Origin: Flavobacteriaceae bacterium PS02337
GTDB taxonomy: Bacteria > Bacteroidota > Bacteroidia > Flavobacteriales > Flavobacteriaceae
Length of the DNA: 64,000 bases
Assembly: GCA_029959285.1 (NCBI GenBank)
Contig: JASCOE010000005.1
Coordinates: forward strand, 186,001-250,000
Direction: 5' to 3'
Part shown: positions 17,510 through 26,469 of the stretch, piece by piece
Layout of the letters: every line of letters begins with the position of its first letter
Numbering within the stretch: position 1 is the first letter of the stretch
Position numbers and translations under genes: made by a program
Notes under the pieces: model-generated
Seen by the model: only the letters and a program-made list of their open reading frames with translations
Database searches by the model: none
What the model was told of the DNA's origin: nothing

Positions 17510-18320
17510 TATTTAATTGTAAGATATAAGACGAACGGACAATACGATTTTTAAATTTCCCAGGAATCCATTCAGGAGCTTTTGACAGCACTTTAATAAT
17601 GTCTTCTTCATTTCCTGTGGAATTGTTTTTAATTATATTAAAATTACTCAAACTACCGTCTTTTTCAACAATAAACAAAATTGATATTTTTTCCTTTTTT
17701 GAGGAAGTATAATTTTTTTTAAAAAAGGAATAGAATTTTTTCATTCCGTCTTTTGGAGTTGGCAAAACATCCAAATCATCTGAATTGTAAATAATGTCAT
17801 ATTTAAAAGATCCTGTTTCCATAGCAGGAACCAGTACTCCTGTTACGAAAAAATCTTGATTAGGTTGTTTTTTTGGTTTAACTTTTTTTGGTTCGATCTG
17901 GTGTCCATAACATACAGGAGCAGGCTCACTCTCATCTTGATCTTGTAAGGTTTTATCAACAATCTCGATTTTATCAATTCTATTTCTGTTTCCGTCTTTA
18001 TCTGTGCAACTAAACAAAGTAGTTCCCATTGCAACAAATAATGCTAATAAAAAGATTTTGTAGTAATTCGTTTGTGCGTACAAAACCCGACTCGGAATTT
18101 GAATTGTAATAGTATCTAATTGTGATTTTCTAAATCTCCCGCAGATTTTATTATTTTGATTTTGAATGAAAAAATGCTGAATTTCTTCAGGCATCATAGA
18201 AGTAAAATCAACAACAGTTTTAGAACAGCTCATACAGAAACGGCCATTTTCATTTGGCTTCATTTTTCCCCAGTTTTCATGGCAAGGTTCAGGAATTGTT
18301 ATTTTGTGCTTTCTTTCCAT
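17502..18320 (-). CDS. Four-Cys / membrane / TonB-like C-terminal protein, paralogue 2
   Basis: About 272 residues from the ATG at 18320; the six upstream bases read TTG-AAT and are not needed. The N-terminal domain is nearly identical to paralogue 1: PCHENWGKM, GRFCMSCSK, EEIQHFFIQNQNNKICGR. The membrane segment FLLALFVAMGTTLFSC is kept, but the preceding Met of the other copies is Ile, which argues against an internal start there. The periplasmic part is shorter and more diverged (MKKFYSFFKKNY, ILFIVEKDGSLSNF, APEWIPGKF), ending in a strand SSYILQL. It lies between its two paralogues. Confidence 0.8.
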   Translation of the reverse strand: MERKHKITIPEPCHENWGKMKPNENGRFCMSCSKTVVDFTSMMPEEIQHFFIQNQNNKICGRFRKSQLDTITIQIPSRVLYAQTNYYKIFLLALFVAMGTTLFSCTDKDGNRNRIDKIEIVDKTLQDQDESEPAPVCYGHQIEPKKVKPKKQPNQDFFVTGVLVPAMETGSFKYDIIYNSDDLDVLPTPKDGMKKFYSFFKKNYTSSKKEKISILFIVEKDGSLSNFNIIKNNSTGNEEDIIKVLSKAPEWIPGKFKNRIVRSSYILQLNNG

Positions 18321-18325
18321 ATTCA

Positions 18326-18352
18326 AATATCAAAATTTAAATGTACTAAAAA
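18326..18352 (-). repeat. Duplicated upstream element, copy of paralogue 2
   Basis: 27 bases just upstream of the paralogue 2 ATG (plus strand AATATCAAAATTTAAATGTA then CTAAAAA) are identical to 19402-19428 upstream of paralogue 3. The minus strand contains a near-consensus -7 box. This is probably a promoter copied with the gene. Confidence 0.65.
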
Positions 18353-18420
18353 TAAATATCAAGAATTGTTTTGCGAAAAATTCGCTAATTTGATTTCAAA
18401 AAAAGCTGTAGCATTATTAT

Positions 18421-19395
18421 TTACGGTATTAAATTTAATTCTGTTTGTTCATTACTTTCTCCAGTTTTAAAAATTTGGATAGAAGTAATTTTGGAAAATT
18501 TTCGTTTTCTTTTTTTTGGATTCAAAGTATCGAGTCCAAATGTGATCGGTAAATTATAATAGGTTCTCACTTTTTTTCCGAAGGTTTCACCAGGAGTCCA
18601 TTTTATAGATTTTTCTAAAATTCGAGAGGCTTCTTCACCAGATTGAAAACCAAGATCTTCAATAATTTTTATTTCATTTAATTTTCCGTCTTTTTCAATA
18701 ACGAAAGACATTTTTATTACTCCAGTAGATCTCTTTAATTTTTTAGGTATTTTATATTCTGATTTAAAAATTTCATAAAACAAATTTATTCCTCCCGGAT
18801 AATCAGGCATAACATTAATTCCCATGCCGCCATAAACCGTATTGTCTTCATAAATTTCATTGATAGGTATTGCTGCTCCACATTTTGTTTTTGTGAAAGA
18901 AAACATTTTTTCTTTTTTGATACCGGAACTTTTTTTCTTTTTTATAGATTTTGTTTCGGTGACCGCAGATGATTTAGTATTAAGTGCTTTCGGGTTTTCG
19001 GTAGAAGTCTTTTTTATAATAGGAGAATCTTCAATTACCTCAATTCTATCTATTTTCTGTTTCTTTCCGTCTTTATCCTGGCAGCTAAATAAAGTAGTTC
19101 CCATGGCAATAAACAATGCCAGCAAAAACATTTTATGGTAATAAGTTTGAGTATAAATAATACTCGTCGGAATTTGAATAGTTATCGAATCTAATTGAGA
19201 TTTTCGTATTCTTCCGCAAATATTTTTGTTTTGATTTTGAGAAAAAAAATGCTGAATTTCTTCTGGTAACATTTCTGTAAAATCGATAACTGTTTTTGAA
19301 CAATTCAAACAAAACCGACCATTTTTATTTGGAATCATTTTTTCCCAGTTTTCTGTACAGGGTTCCGGAATCGATAGTTTGTATTTTTTATACAT
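18421..19395 (-). CDS. Four-Cys / membrane / TonB-like C-terminal protein, paralogue 3
   Basis: A 324-residue member of the same tandem family. The Cys domain reads PCTENWEKM, GRFCLNCSK, PEEIQHFF and NICGRIRKSQLD. It is followed by the membrane segment MFLLALFIAMGTTLFSC, a Lys/Ser-rich linker, and a TonB-like domain (YPGGINLFYEIFKSEY, MSFVIEKDGKLNEI, SIKWTPGETFGK, YYNLPITFGL). A 35-residue tail after the last TonB strand is unique to this copy. It is transcribed first, divergently from tadA. The family assignment of the C-terminal domain is good; the Cys domain is not one I recognise by name. Confidence 0.8.
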   Translation of the reverse strand: MYKKYKLSIPEPCTENWEKMIPNKNGRFCLNCSKTVIDFTEMLPEEIQHFFSQNQNKNICGRIRKSQLDSITIQIPTSIIYTQTYYHKMFLLALFIAMGTTLFSCQDKDGKKQKIDRIEVIEDSPIIKKTSTENPKALNTKSSAVTETKSIKKKKSSGIKKEKMFSFTKTKCGAAIPINEIYEDNTVYGGMGINVMPDYPGGINLFYEIFKSEYKIPKKLKRSTGVIKMSFVIEKDGKLNEIKIIEDLGFQSGEEASRILEKSIKWTPGETFGKKVRTYYNLPITFGLDTLNPKKRKRKFSKITSIQIFKTGESNEQTELNLIP

Positions 19396-19401
19396 TGTTT
19401 G

Positions 19402-19428
19402 AATATCAAAATTTAAATGTACTAAAAA
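19402..19428 (-). repeat. Duplicated upstream element, copy of paralogue 3
   Basis: Identical over 27 bases to 18326-18352 and placed at the same distance from the start codon. Confidence 0.65.
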
Positions 19429-19444
19429 ATAAATAGTAAAATAT

Positions 19445-19452
19445 TATTTTTG
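19445..19452 (+). promoter_or_regulatory. tadA -7 box close to the start codon
   Basis: TATTTTTG ends 5 bases before the ATG, so the expected transcript start is at or next to the A of the ATG. No convincing -33 TTG. Confidence 0.45.
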
Positions 19453-19457
19453 CAATT

Positions 19458-19901
19458 ATGATAAATCCTTTCACAGACGAGTATTTTATGAAAAAAGCTT
19501 TGCAGGAAGCTGAAATTGCTTTTGAAAGAGGCGAAATTCCTGTTGGAGCTGTTATTGTTGTTGCAGATAAAGTAATTGCAAGCAGTCATAATTTAACCGA
19601 ATTATTAAATGATGTTACGGCACATGCCGAAATGCAGTCGATAACCGCCGCCGCAAACTTTCTTGGCGGAAAATATTTAAAAGATTGTACGCTTTACGTA
19701 ACGCTCGAACCTTGCCAAATGTGTGCGGGTGCTTTGTATTGGAGCCAGATTTCCAAAATTGTTTTTGGCGCACGCGACCTACAACGCGGTTTTTTAAATA
19801 TGGGAACAAAATTGCATCCCAAAACTACAGTTGTTTCTGGCGTAATGGAAAATGAAGCTGCGGATTTGATGAAACGATTTTTTTTGGAAAGACGTAAATA
19901 G
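19458..19901 (+). CDS. tadA: tRNA adenosine(34) deaminase TadA
   Basis: A 147-residue cytidine-deaminase-fold enzyme that converts wobble A34 of tRNA-Arg to inosine. Zinc-site motifs are complete: THAEMQSI-type HAE (about residues 53-55, with the proton-shuttling Glu) and PCQMCAGAL (the two Cys ligands, about residues 83-90). VGAVIV and FGARDLQRG are typical of TadA rather than of free-base deaminases. The ATG at 19458 gives the usual NPFTDEYFMKKALQEA start; an internal ATG at 19488 would remove conserved residues. It may be leaderless. It is divergent from the four-Cys/TonB cluster. Confidence 0.93.
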   Translation: MINPFTDEYFMKKALQEAEIAFERGEIPVGAVIVVADKVIASSHNLTELLNDVTAHAEMQSITAAANFLGGKYLKDCTLYVTLEPCQMCAGALYWSQISKIVFGARDLQRGFLNMGTKLHPKTTVVSGVMENEAADLMKRFFLERRK

Positions 19902-19902
19902 C

Positions 19903-20433
19903 TTAAAATAGATAATTCATATATAGACAAATAAAAACCATAAATGAATTAAAGCAAATTATGTTGTAAAATGTGTTTTCAGAAAATCCTTTTTTAGATA
20001 AAAGTATTTTCAGACTTATTGATATCGAAAAGAGAAGCAAAATACATGAATAAAACAGAATACCATCAATGCTTAAACCGCTAGAAATAATATAATAGTA
20101 ATTTTTTGTTTCGGATTTTACTTTTGTTACAGATTTAAACAATAAAGAAGTTTCAATTATAATATTACTTTCTTCAATGAATTCTTTCGCTGTTGAAAAA
20201 GTGTGCCCTTTTTTTGTAAAATAGTGATAAGAAATTTTTTGTTTGCTTTTTCCAGAAGTTTGAACAAAATATTCAGTAATTATATCACTAGTGTTCGAAG
20301 AAGGCAACACATAATGATCTGCAAAAGCAACTAAAATGAAAAAGATTATTGCTCCAAGCAGATAAACAATTGTATTTTTGTTTTTTATAATAAACTCATT
20401 TTCAGATGAGTATTTATTTGAATTCATCGGCAT
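19903..20433 (-). CDS. Hypothetical membrane protein
   Basis: About 176 residues if started at the ATG 20433 (a second ATG lies two codons later); the open frame extends to 20499 but the extra 22 residues lie over promoter-like sequence. It has a hydrophobic segment near the N-terminus (YLLGAIIFFILVAFADHYVL), a polar, probably external loop of about 80 residues, and two more hydrophobic segments (LFYSCILLLFSISISLKILL and IICFNSFMVFICLYMNYLF). I do not recognise a family. It is convergent with tadA with one base between the stop codons. Function unknown; the frame is probably real given its membrane pattern and its own upstream region. Confidence 0.6.
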   Translation of the reverse strand: MPMNSNKYSSENEFIIKNKNTIVYLLGAIIFFILVAFADHYVLPSSNTSDIITEYFVQTSGKSKQKISYHYFTKKGHTFSTAKEFIEESNIIIETSLLFKSVTKVKSETKNYYYIISSGLSIDGILFYSCILLLFSISISLKILLSKKGFSENTFYNIICFNSFMVFICLYMNYLF

Positions 20434-20651
20434 AAAAATGTAGAAAAAAGTACGAAATATAATACATTTAATTTTGTTTTTTATATAAAACTTCAACAAA
20501 AGTTAAATAATTATTATTAGAGAATTTTCTTCTTAAAGTATTCTAAAAATACTTTACATTTATCACAATTTAATTTGTAATTTGCTGTTATGGCTTTAAC
20601 AGTAATTCAATTAAAGTTTTAGATTATTAACTCATTAACTCTAAATTAAAG

Positions 20652-23600
20652 GTGAAAGTAAAAGGACTAATTCTCGTATCTTTTGTGTTTTTTATTTTTC
20701 AATCTTGCGGGCGTAAATCAGCTGCAGATTTCAACTCCGATTTTTCATTATTCAAAGATTACATTACCAGTTTTACGGGCGGAATCGTTTCTTCAGATTC
20801 TGATATTCGTGTGGTTTTGGCTTTTGATAAAAATGACTGGAAACCCAATCAGGAACTTGACGATGATTTGTTTGATATTTCGCCAAGCGTAAGTGGAAAA
20901 GTGGTGGCGCTTTCTACAAATACTTTAGCTTTTATTCCGGAGAAAAAACTAAAAGCAGGAACAGAATATCAGGTTACTTTAAATTTAGATAAACTGACCG
21001 CAATTCCAAAAGAGAAAGAAAAGGAATTGTCTAAATTCAACTTTACTGTAAAAACAGTTAAGCAAGATTTTACCATTAATACGGGCGATATTCAGTCGTA
21101 TAGTAAAGAATATCAATATCTAAATTGCGTTTTAAAAACCGCGGATAATATTGATATCGAAACAGCTAAAAAGCTAGTTGAAGCTAAACATAAAGGAAAT
21201 AATCTAAAAATAAAGTTTGAGAAAGGTTCTGGAACAGGAAAAGAATTCCGTTTTATAATTGATAGTATTCAACGCCAATCAGAAGCTTCAAATTTGGAAA
21301 TTATTTATGACGGAAACGATTTTGATATCGATCAGAAAGGACAAATCGATTTTCCGATTACAAGCATCAACGAATTTAAAATTGTAAAAGTTGAAGTTCC
21401 AGACGGGAATAATCAGCAGGTTTTAATTAATTTCTCTGAGCCTTTAGAAAAAGGACAAGATTTTGCAGGATTGGTTTCTATTCAAAATACTAATAATTTG
21501 AAGTTCTCTACTCAAGGAAATTTATTAAAAGTATATTTTACGAATCAAAATGCACCTAAAAAAGAAGAGCCTGTAACTGTAGTTGCAGAAGAACAAGTTG
21601 CTGTTGCTGTAGATTCGGCAGCTGCCGTAGTTGATTCAGCTGCCGTTGCCGTTGATTCAGCCGCCGCAGTTGTAGAAGATGCCGTTGAATATGTGCCAGA
21701 CGAAGAACCTGAACAAGTTGTAACGGACGAATTATTGCTGGAAGTTTTTCAAGGAATTGAAAGTCAATACGGCAAAAAATTAGAATCTAATTATTCTGAG
21801 AAAATCTCTTTCGATCAGATAAAACCAAGTGTGCGTTTTATTAAAAACGGAACAATTCTGCCAAGTTCAAATAATTTAAAATTAAATTTTGAAGCGGTAA
21901 ATTTGAGTGCTGTTGATGTAAAAGTCTATAAAATTTACAAAAACAATATTCTGCAATTTCTTCAATATAATGAATTAAATGGGGGACAAAACCTCAAAAA
22001 AGTCGCGCAGCCGATTGCAAAAACGACTTTAAATTTAAGAGAAAGTACACTTGTAAATCTCACAAAATGGAATACGTATGCTTTAGATTTATCTAAAATT
22101 ATCAAACCAGAACCTGGAGCAATTTATAGAGTAGAATTTGAATATAAAAAGAAATATTCGCTTTATAAATGTGAAACTTCAGATGGAAATGATGACGAAA
22201 CGGAGGAAGAAGAAGTTGATGAAAATGATGTAAACTACAGCGGAAATTCATACGACGATTATTATTACGATGATTATGAGTGGAGAGAAAGTCAAGATCC
22301 GTGCTCAGGTTCGTATTATTATAATGCCAAAATTGCGACTAATATTTTAGCTTCAGATTTGGGAGTTATTGCGAAAAGAGGAGAAAATAAATCGTACTTA
22401 TTTGCCGTAAACAATATTGTTACAACAGAACCAGTTTCGAATGCGAGAGTAGATTTGTATAATTTTCAACAGCAAAAAATAGCATCAGAAGCGACAAGCA
22501 GCGAAGGAATTGCTTCTTTTCAACTAGATAAATTCGCTTATTTCGCGATTGTTACTTTAGGAGATCAATCGACTTACGTGAAATTGGACGACGGACTTTC
22601 CCTGTCTGTAAGTAATTTTGATGTTGCGGGAGAGACTTTGCAAAAAGGCTTAAAAGGATTTATTTATGGAGAAAGAGGCGTTTGGCGCCCTGGAGATAAT
22701 TTATATTTATCTTTTATTTTGAATGATGCAGCGAATAAATTGCCAAAATCGCATCCAATTAAATTCAGATTAAATGATCCGAATGGAAAAACGGTTTATC
22801 AAACGGTTCAAAAAACAAACGATTTAAATCATTATGCGTTTATAGTTCCAACCAATCAAGATGCGCCAACAGGAAACTGGGAAGCAATGGTAAGCGTGGG
22901 TGGTGCAAAATTCTACAAAAGCATTAAGATTGAAACGATTAAGCCTAATCGTTTAAAAATCAAGAATACTTTTTCTAGAAAAACGCTTTCATCTTCTTAT
23001 CCAAATACAGATAATCTGGAAGTGACTTGGCTTCATGGCGCAATTGCGAAGAATTTGAATGTAGAAATGCAGGCTAAATTTTCGCAGCAAACGACAACTT
23101 TCAAAGGCTATGAAAAATATACTTTTGATGATGTTGTGCGTCAATTTAGTACAGAAGAAATTAATGTTTTCTCTGGAAAATTAAACGAAAGTGGAAAAGC
23201 TTCAGTAAATATTCAGCCAAGATTACAAGGTCAGGCGCCGGGAATGCTTCGCGCTTCATTCATTACAAAAGTGTATGAAGAAGGAGGTGATTTTAGTACC
23301 GATGTTATGTCAACGACGTATTCTCCATATAAAACTTATGTTGGAGTTAAAACGCCAGAACTGAACAAATATAATATGCTTGAAACTAGAGCAAACAATC
23401 GTTTTGAAGTAGTTACTGTTGATGAAAACGGAAGACCAAAATCGGTTCGAAATCTGGAAGTAAGAATTTACAAAGTAGATTGGAGATGGTGGTGGGATTC
23501 TTCTAGTGATAATTTATCGAATTATAATTCGTCGAATGCGACAACTTCTTATAAATCAGTAATAATTAATACAGATGCAAGCGGAAAAGGAAGTTTTCAA

Positions 23601-26336
23601 TTTGCTTTGACAGATGAAGAATGGGGACGCTATTTAATTCGTGTTGAAGATCCGCAAGACGGTCATGCAACTTCTTTAACGGTAAATATTGATTGGCCAA
23701 TTTGGTCTGGAAAAACACGTAATAGAGATGCTTCTACAGCAAATATGTTAGTTTTTTCTACCGATAAGAAAAATTATGCAGTTGGAGAAAAAGCACAAAT
23801 TTCTTTCCCATCAAGTGAAGGTGGGCGCGCGCTAATTTCAATTGAAAACGGATCGAGAGTGGTGCAAACAATTTGGGCAGAAACTAAAAATGGAGAAACA
23901 AAAGTTGAAGTTCCAATAACGGGAGCAATGGCACCAAACGTATATTTCAATATTACTTTGTTGCAACCACACGCTTCAACTAAAAATGATTCGCCAATTC
24001 GCATGTACGGAATTGTACCTATTGAAGTTGTCGATAAAAATACGATTCTTGCTCCAACGCTTTCAATGCCAGATGTGCTAAAACCTGAGCAAACTTTTAC
24101 AGTAAAAGTGGGCGAGAAATTAGGAAAAGAAATGACGTATACCATTGCGGTTGTAGACGAAGGACTTTTGGATTTAACACGTTTTAAAACACCAAATGCT
24201 TGGGACAGTTTCTATGTTCGTGAAGCTTTGGGCGTAAAAACGTGGGACGTTTATGATGATGTAATTGGTGCTTACGGCGGAAAAATAAATCAGATTTTCA
24301 GTATTGGTGGAGATCAGGATTTAGGTGGCGGAAAAGCTAAAAAAGCAAATCGTTTCAAACCAGTCGTATTGTATTATGGACCTTTTAAATTAGGAAAAGG
24401 AGAAACGAAATCACATCAATTAAAACTGCCAAAATATATTGGTTCTGTTCGAACGATGGTTGTTGCGGGAGATGCGAATACAAGTGCGTACGGAAGTGTA
24501 GAAAAAGCAACGCCAGTTAAGAGTCCTTTGATGGTTTTGGCTTCTTTACCAAGAAAAATTTCGCCTTCTGAAAAAGTAACGCTTCCAGTTACTGTTTTTG
24601 CAACGGAGAATAAAATCAAAAATGTTTCAATTCAGATCAAAACAAGCAACGGATTGAAAATTATGGGAAGCGCAGTTCAAAGGTTAAATTTTGCGCAGCC
24701 AGATGAAAAAATGGCTTATTTTAATTTAGTTGTAGGATCTGCGACAGGAATTGCAAAAGTTCAGGTAATTGCCACATCGGGAAGTGAAAAATCAGTTTAT
24801 GATGTTGAAATTGATATGACAAATCCAAATCCGGTTACAAGTACTTTTACAGATGTTGTTTTAACGCCAAACAGCACAAAAACTATTTCTTGGAAAACAT
24901 TTGGAATTGCAGGAAGTAATAAAGCAAGATTGGAAGTTTCATCAATGCCTTCAATGAATTTGAATGGAAGATTGCAATTTTTAATTCAATATCCGCACGG
25001 TTGTGTGGAGCAAACAACTTCGTCTGTTTTCCCGCAATTATATTTAGGTGATGTTGCTGATATTGATGCGAAACGTAAAGATCTGATTCAGAAAAATATT
25101 GCAGCCGGAATTGCAAGATTAGGAAATTTCCAATTGTCAAATGGTGGAATGCCTTATTGGCAAGGAAATGCAATTGCCGATGATTGGGGAACTTCTTATG
25201 CTGGACATTTCTTAATTGAAGCAGAGAAAAAAGGGTATGTTTTACCAATAAATTTCAAATCGAAATGGTTGGGTTATCAGCAAAAAGAAGCCAAACAATG
25301 GCGTTTTGAACCAAAATACGGAAATGATTTAGCGCAAGCTTATCGTTTATACACATTAGCTTTAGCTGGAAATGCCGATTTATCAGCAATGAATAGATTG
25401 CGTGAGACTAAAGGTATTTCGAATGAAAGTATGCTTCGTTTGGCAGCAGCTTACGTTTTAGCGGGGCAAAAATCAGCTGGACAAAGTTTGTTCTTAAGAA
25501 CTAGTATTGATGGAAGTTCAGACGGTTACAGTTATTACTATTACGGTTCTAGCGAAAGAAACAGGGCAATGGCTTTAGAAACGATGATTCTTTTAGACCA
25601 GAAACAAAAAGCTTTTGCAACAGCGGCAAAATTAGCTAAAGAAATGTCAGCAAATCAATGGATGAGCACGCAGACAACTGCTTATTGCTTGTATGCGATG
25701 TCAAAATTTGCAGTAAGTAATGGCCCGAAAGGAATCAATATTCAGTTTAGTAAAAACGGAAAAGGAGAGAGCATCAACACAAATAAATCTGTTGCAGATC
25801 GCAGTATCTCTGTTGCTTCGGGTACAAATAGCATTACACTGAAAAACAATAAAGCGAATACAGTTTATGTTCGTGTGTTGAACACAGGAATATTACCAAT
25901 CGGACAAGAAAATGCTGTTCAAAGTGATGTTACAGCTTCTATAGTTTTCAAAAATAGAAAAGGAAGTGTAATCAACGTTTCAAGAATTAATCAAGGAACG
26001 GAATTTGTTGCTGAGGTTACGATTAAAAACCAAAGAGGAGAAAGTGTTCAAAATGTAGCATTATCTCAAATTCTGCCTTCAGGTTTTGAAATTGTAAATA
26101 CGCGTTTCACCGATTACGGAGATGCTGTAAATAATATTGCAGATTATATTGATATTCGTGACGACAGAACTAATTTCTATTTCGAAATGAAAGCCAGAGA
26201 AACCAAAGTTTTCAGAATCTTGCTGAATGCATCGTACTTAGGAAATTATTATCTGCCAGGTTTACAATGCGAAGCAATGTATGATAATACTTTCTTAGCC
26301 AGAACAAAAGGATTTTGGGTTGAGGTTGTGAAATAA
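20652..26336 (+). CDS. Alpha-2-macroglobulin family lipoprotein
   Basis: A 1894-residue bacterial alpha-2-macroglobulin, a periplasmic protease trap. It starts with GTG and a lipoprotein signal (LVSFVFFIFQSC, Cys about residue 20). Family features are the MG2-type segment GERGVWRPGDNLYLSFIL (about residue 675), FSTDKKNYAVGEKAQISFPS, the VVDEGLLDLTRFKTPN segment and the thioester motif GCVEQ (Cys near residue 1451), followed by an alpha-helical thioester domain (GGMPYWQGNAIADDWGTSY). Unusual are a Val/Ala/Asp/Ser repeat (about 315-347) and an acidic Tyr-rich stretch (about 515-550). The next gene is PBP1C, as in the E. coli yfhM-pbpC pair. Length is slightly above the usual 1500-1700. Confidence 0.93.
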   Translation: MKVKGLILVSFVFFIFQSCGRKSAADFNSDFSLFKDYITSFTGGIVSSDSDIRVVLAFDKNDWKPNQELDDDLFDISPSVSGKVVALSTNTLAFIPEKKLKAGTEYQVTLNLDKLTAIPKEKEKELSKFNFTVKTVKQDFTINTGDIQSYSKEYQYLNCVLKTADNIDIETAKKLVEAKHKGNNLKIKFEKGSGTGKEFRFIIDSIQRQSEASNLEIIYDGNDFDIDQKGQIDFPITSINEFKIVKVEVPDGNNQQVLINFSEPLEKGQDFAGLVSIQNTNNLKFSTQGNLLKVYFTNQNAPKKEEPVTVVAEEQVAVAVDSAAAVVDSAAVAVDSAAAVVEDAVEYVPDEEPEQVVTDELLLEVFQGIESQYGKKLESNYSEKISFDQIKPSVRFIKNGTILPSSNNLKLNFEAVNLSAVDVKVYKIYKNNILQFLQYNELNGGQNLKKVAQPIAKTTLNLRESTLVNLTKWNTYALDLSKIIKPEPGAIYRVEFEYKKKYSLYKCETSDGNDDETEEEEVDENDVNYSGNSYDDYYYDDYEWRESQDPCSGSYYYNAKIATNILASDLGVIAKRGENKSYLFAVNNIVTTEPVSNARVDLYNFQQQKIASEATSSEGIASFQLDKFAYFAIVTLGDQSTYVKLDDGLSLSVSNFDVAGETLQKGLKGFIYGERGVWRPGDNLYLSFILNDAANKLPKSHPIKFRLNDPNGKTVYQTVQKTNDLNHYAFIVPTNQDAPTGNWEAMVSVGGAKFYKSIKIETIKPNRLKIKNTFSRKTLSSSYPNTDNLEVTWLHGAIAKNLNVEMQAKFSQQTTTFKGYEKYTFDDVVRQFSTEEINVFSGKLNESGKASVNIQPRLQGQAPGMLRASFITKVYEEGGDFSTDVMSTTYSPYKTYVGVKTPELNKYNMLETRANNRFEVVTVDENGRPKSVRNLEVRIYKVDWRWWWDSSSDNLSNYNSSNATTSYKSVIINTDASGKGSFQFALTDEEWGRYLIRVEDPQDGHATSLTVNIDWPIWSGKTRNRDASTANMLVFSTDKKNYAVGEKAQISFPSSEGGRALISIENGSRVVQTIWAETKNGETKVEVPITGAMAPNVYFNITLLQPHASTKNDSPIRMYGIVPIEVVDKNTILAPTLSMPDVLKPEQTFTVKVGEKLGKEMTYTIAVVDEGLLDLTRFKTPNAWDSFYVREALGVKTWDVYDDVIGAYGGKINQIFSIGGDQDLGGGKAKKANRFKPVVLYYGPFKLGKGETKSHQLKLPKYIGSVRTMVVAGDANTSAYGSVEKATPVKSPLMVLASLPRKISPSEKVTLPVTVFATENKIKNVSIQIKTSNGLKIMGSAVQRLNFAQPDEKMAYFNLVVGSATGIAKVQVIATSGSEKSVYDVEIDMTNPNPVTSTFTDVVLTPNSTKTISWKTFGIAGSNKARLEVSSMPSMNLNGRLQFLIQYPHGCVEQTTSSVFPQLYLGDVADIDAKRKDLIQKNIAAGIARLGNFQLSNGGMPYWQGNAIADDWGTSYAGHFLIEAEKKGYVLPINFKSKWLGYQQKEAKQWRFEPKYGNDLAQAYRLYTLALAGNADLSAMNRLRETKGISNESMLRLAAAYVLAGQKSAGQSLFLRTSIDGSSDGYSYYYYGSSERNRAMALETMILLDQKQKAFATAAKLAKEMSANQWMSTQTTAYCLYAMSKFAVSNGPKGINIQFSKNGKGESINTNKSVADRSISVASGTNSITLKNNKANTVYVRVLNTGILPIGQENAVQSDVTASIVFKNRKGSVINVSRINQGTEFVAEVTIKNQRGESVQNVALSQILPSGFEIVNTRFTDYGDAVNNIADYIDIRDDRTNFYFEMKARETKVFRILLNASYLGNYYLPGLQCEAMYDNTFLARTKGFWVEVVK

Positions 26337-26345
26337 AATTTATTA

Positions 26346-26410
26346 GCCACAGATTATAAGGATTAAAAGGATTTTTTTTAGAATCTGTGTTAATCTTTAG
26401 AATCTGTGGC
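26346..26410. repeat. Family B palindrome between the A2M and PBP1C genes
   Basis: GCCACAGATT at 26346-26355 and its complement AATCTGTGGC at 26401-26410, with further GGATTAAAAGGATT-type units between them. Confidence 0.65.
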
Positions 26411-26469
26411 AAAAAACTTTGCGAACTTAGCGAATAACTTAGCGTCTTTGCGGTTAAATAAAATCAGTC

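Noticed and set aside
21595-21690. Repeats resembling a CRISPR or minisatellite
   Set aside because: They are in-frame GCN/GTN codon repeats inside the A2M gene, without spacers.
24883-25248. 121-codon frame opposite the A2M gene
   Set aside because: Antisense shadow within the thioester domain region.
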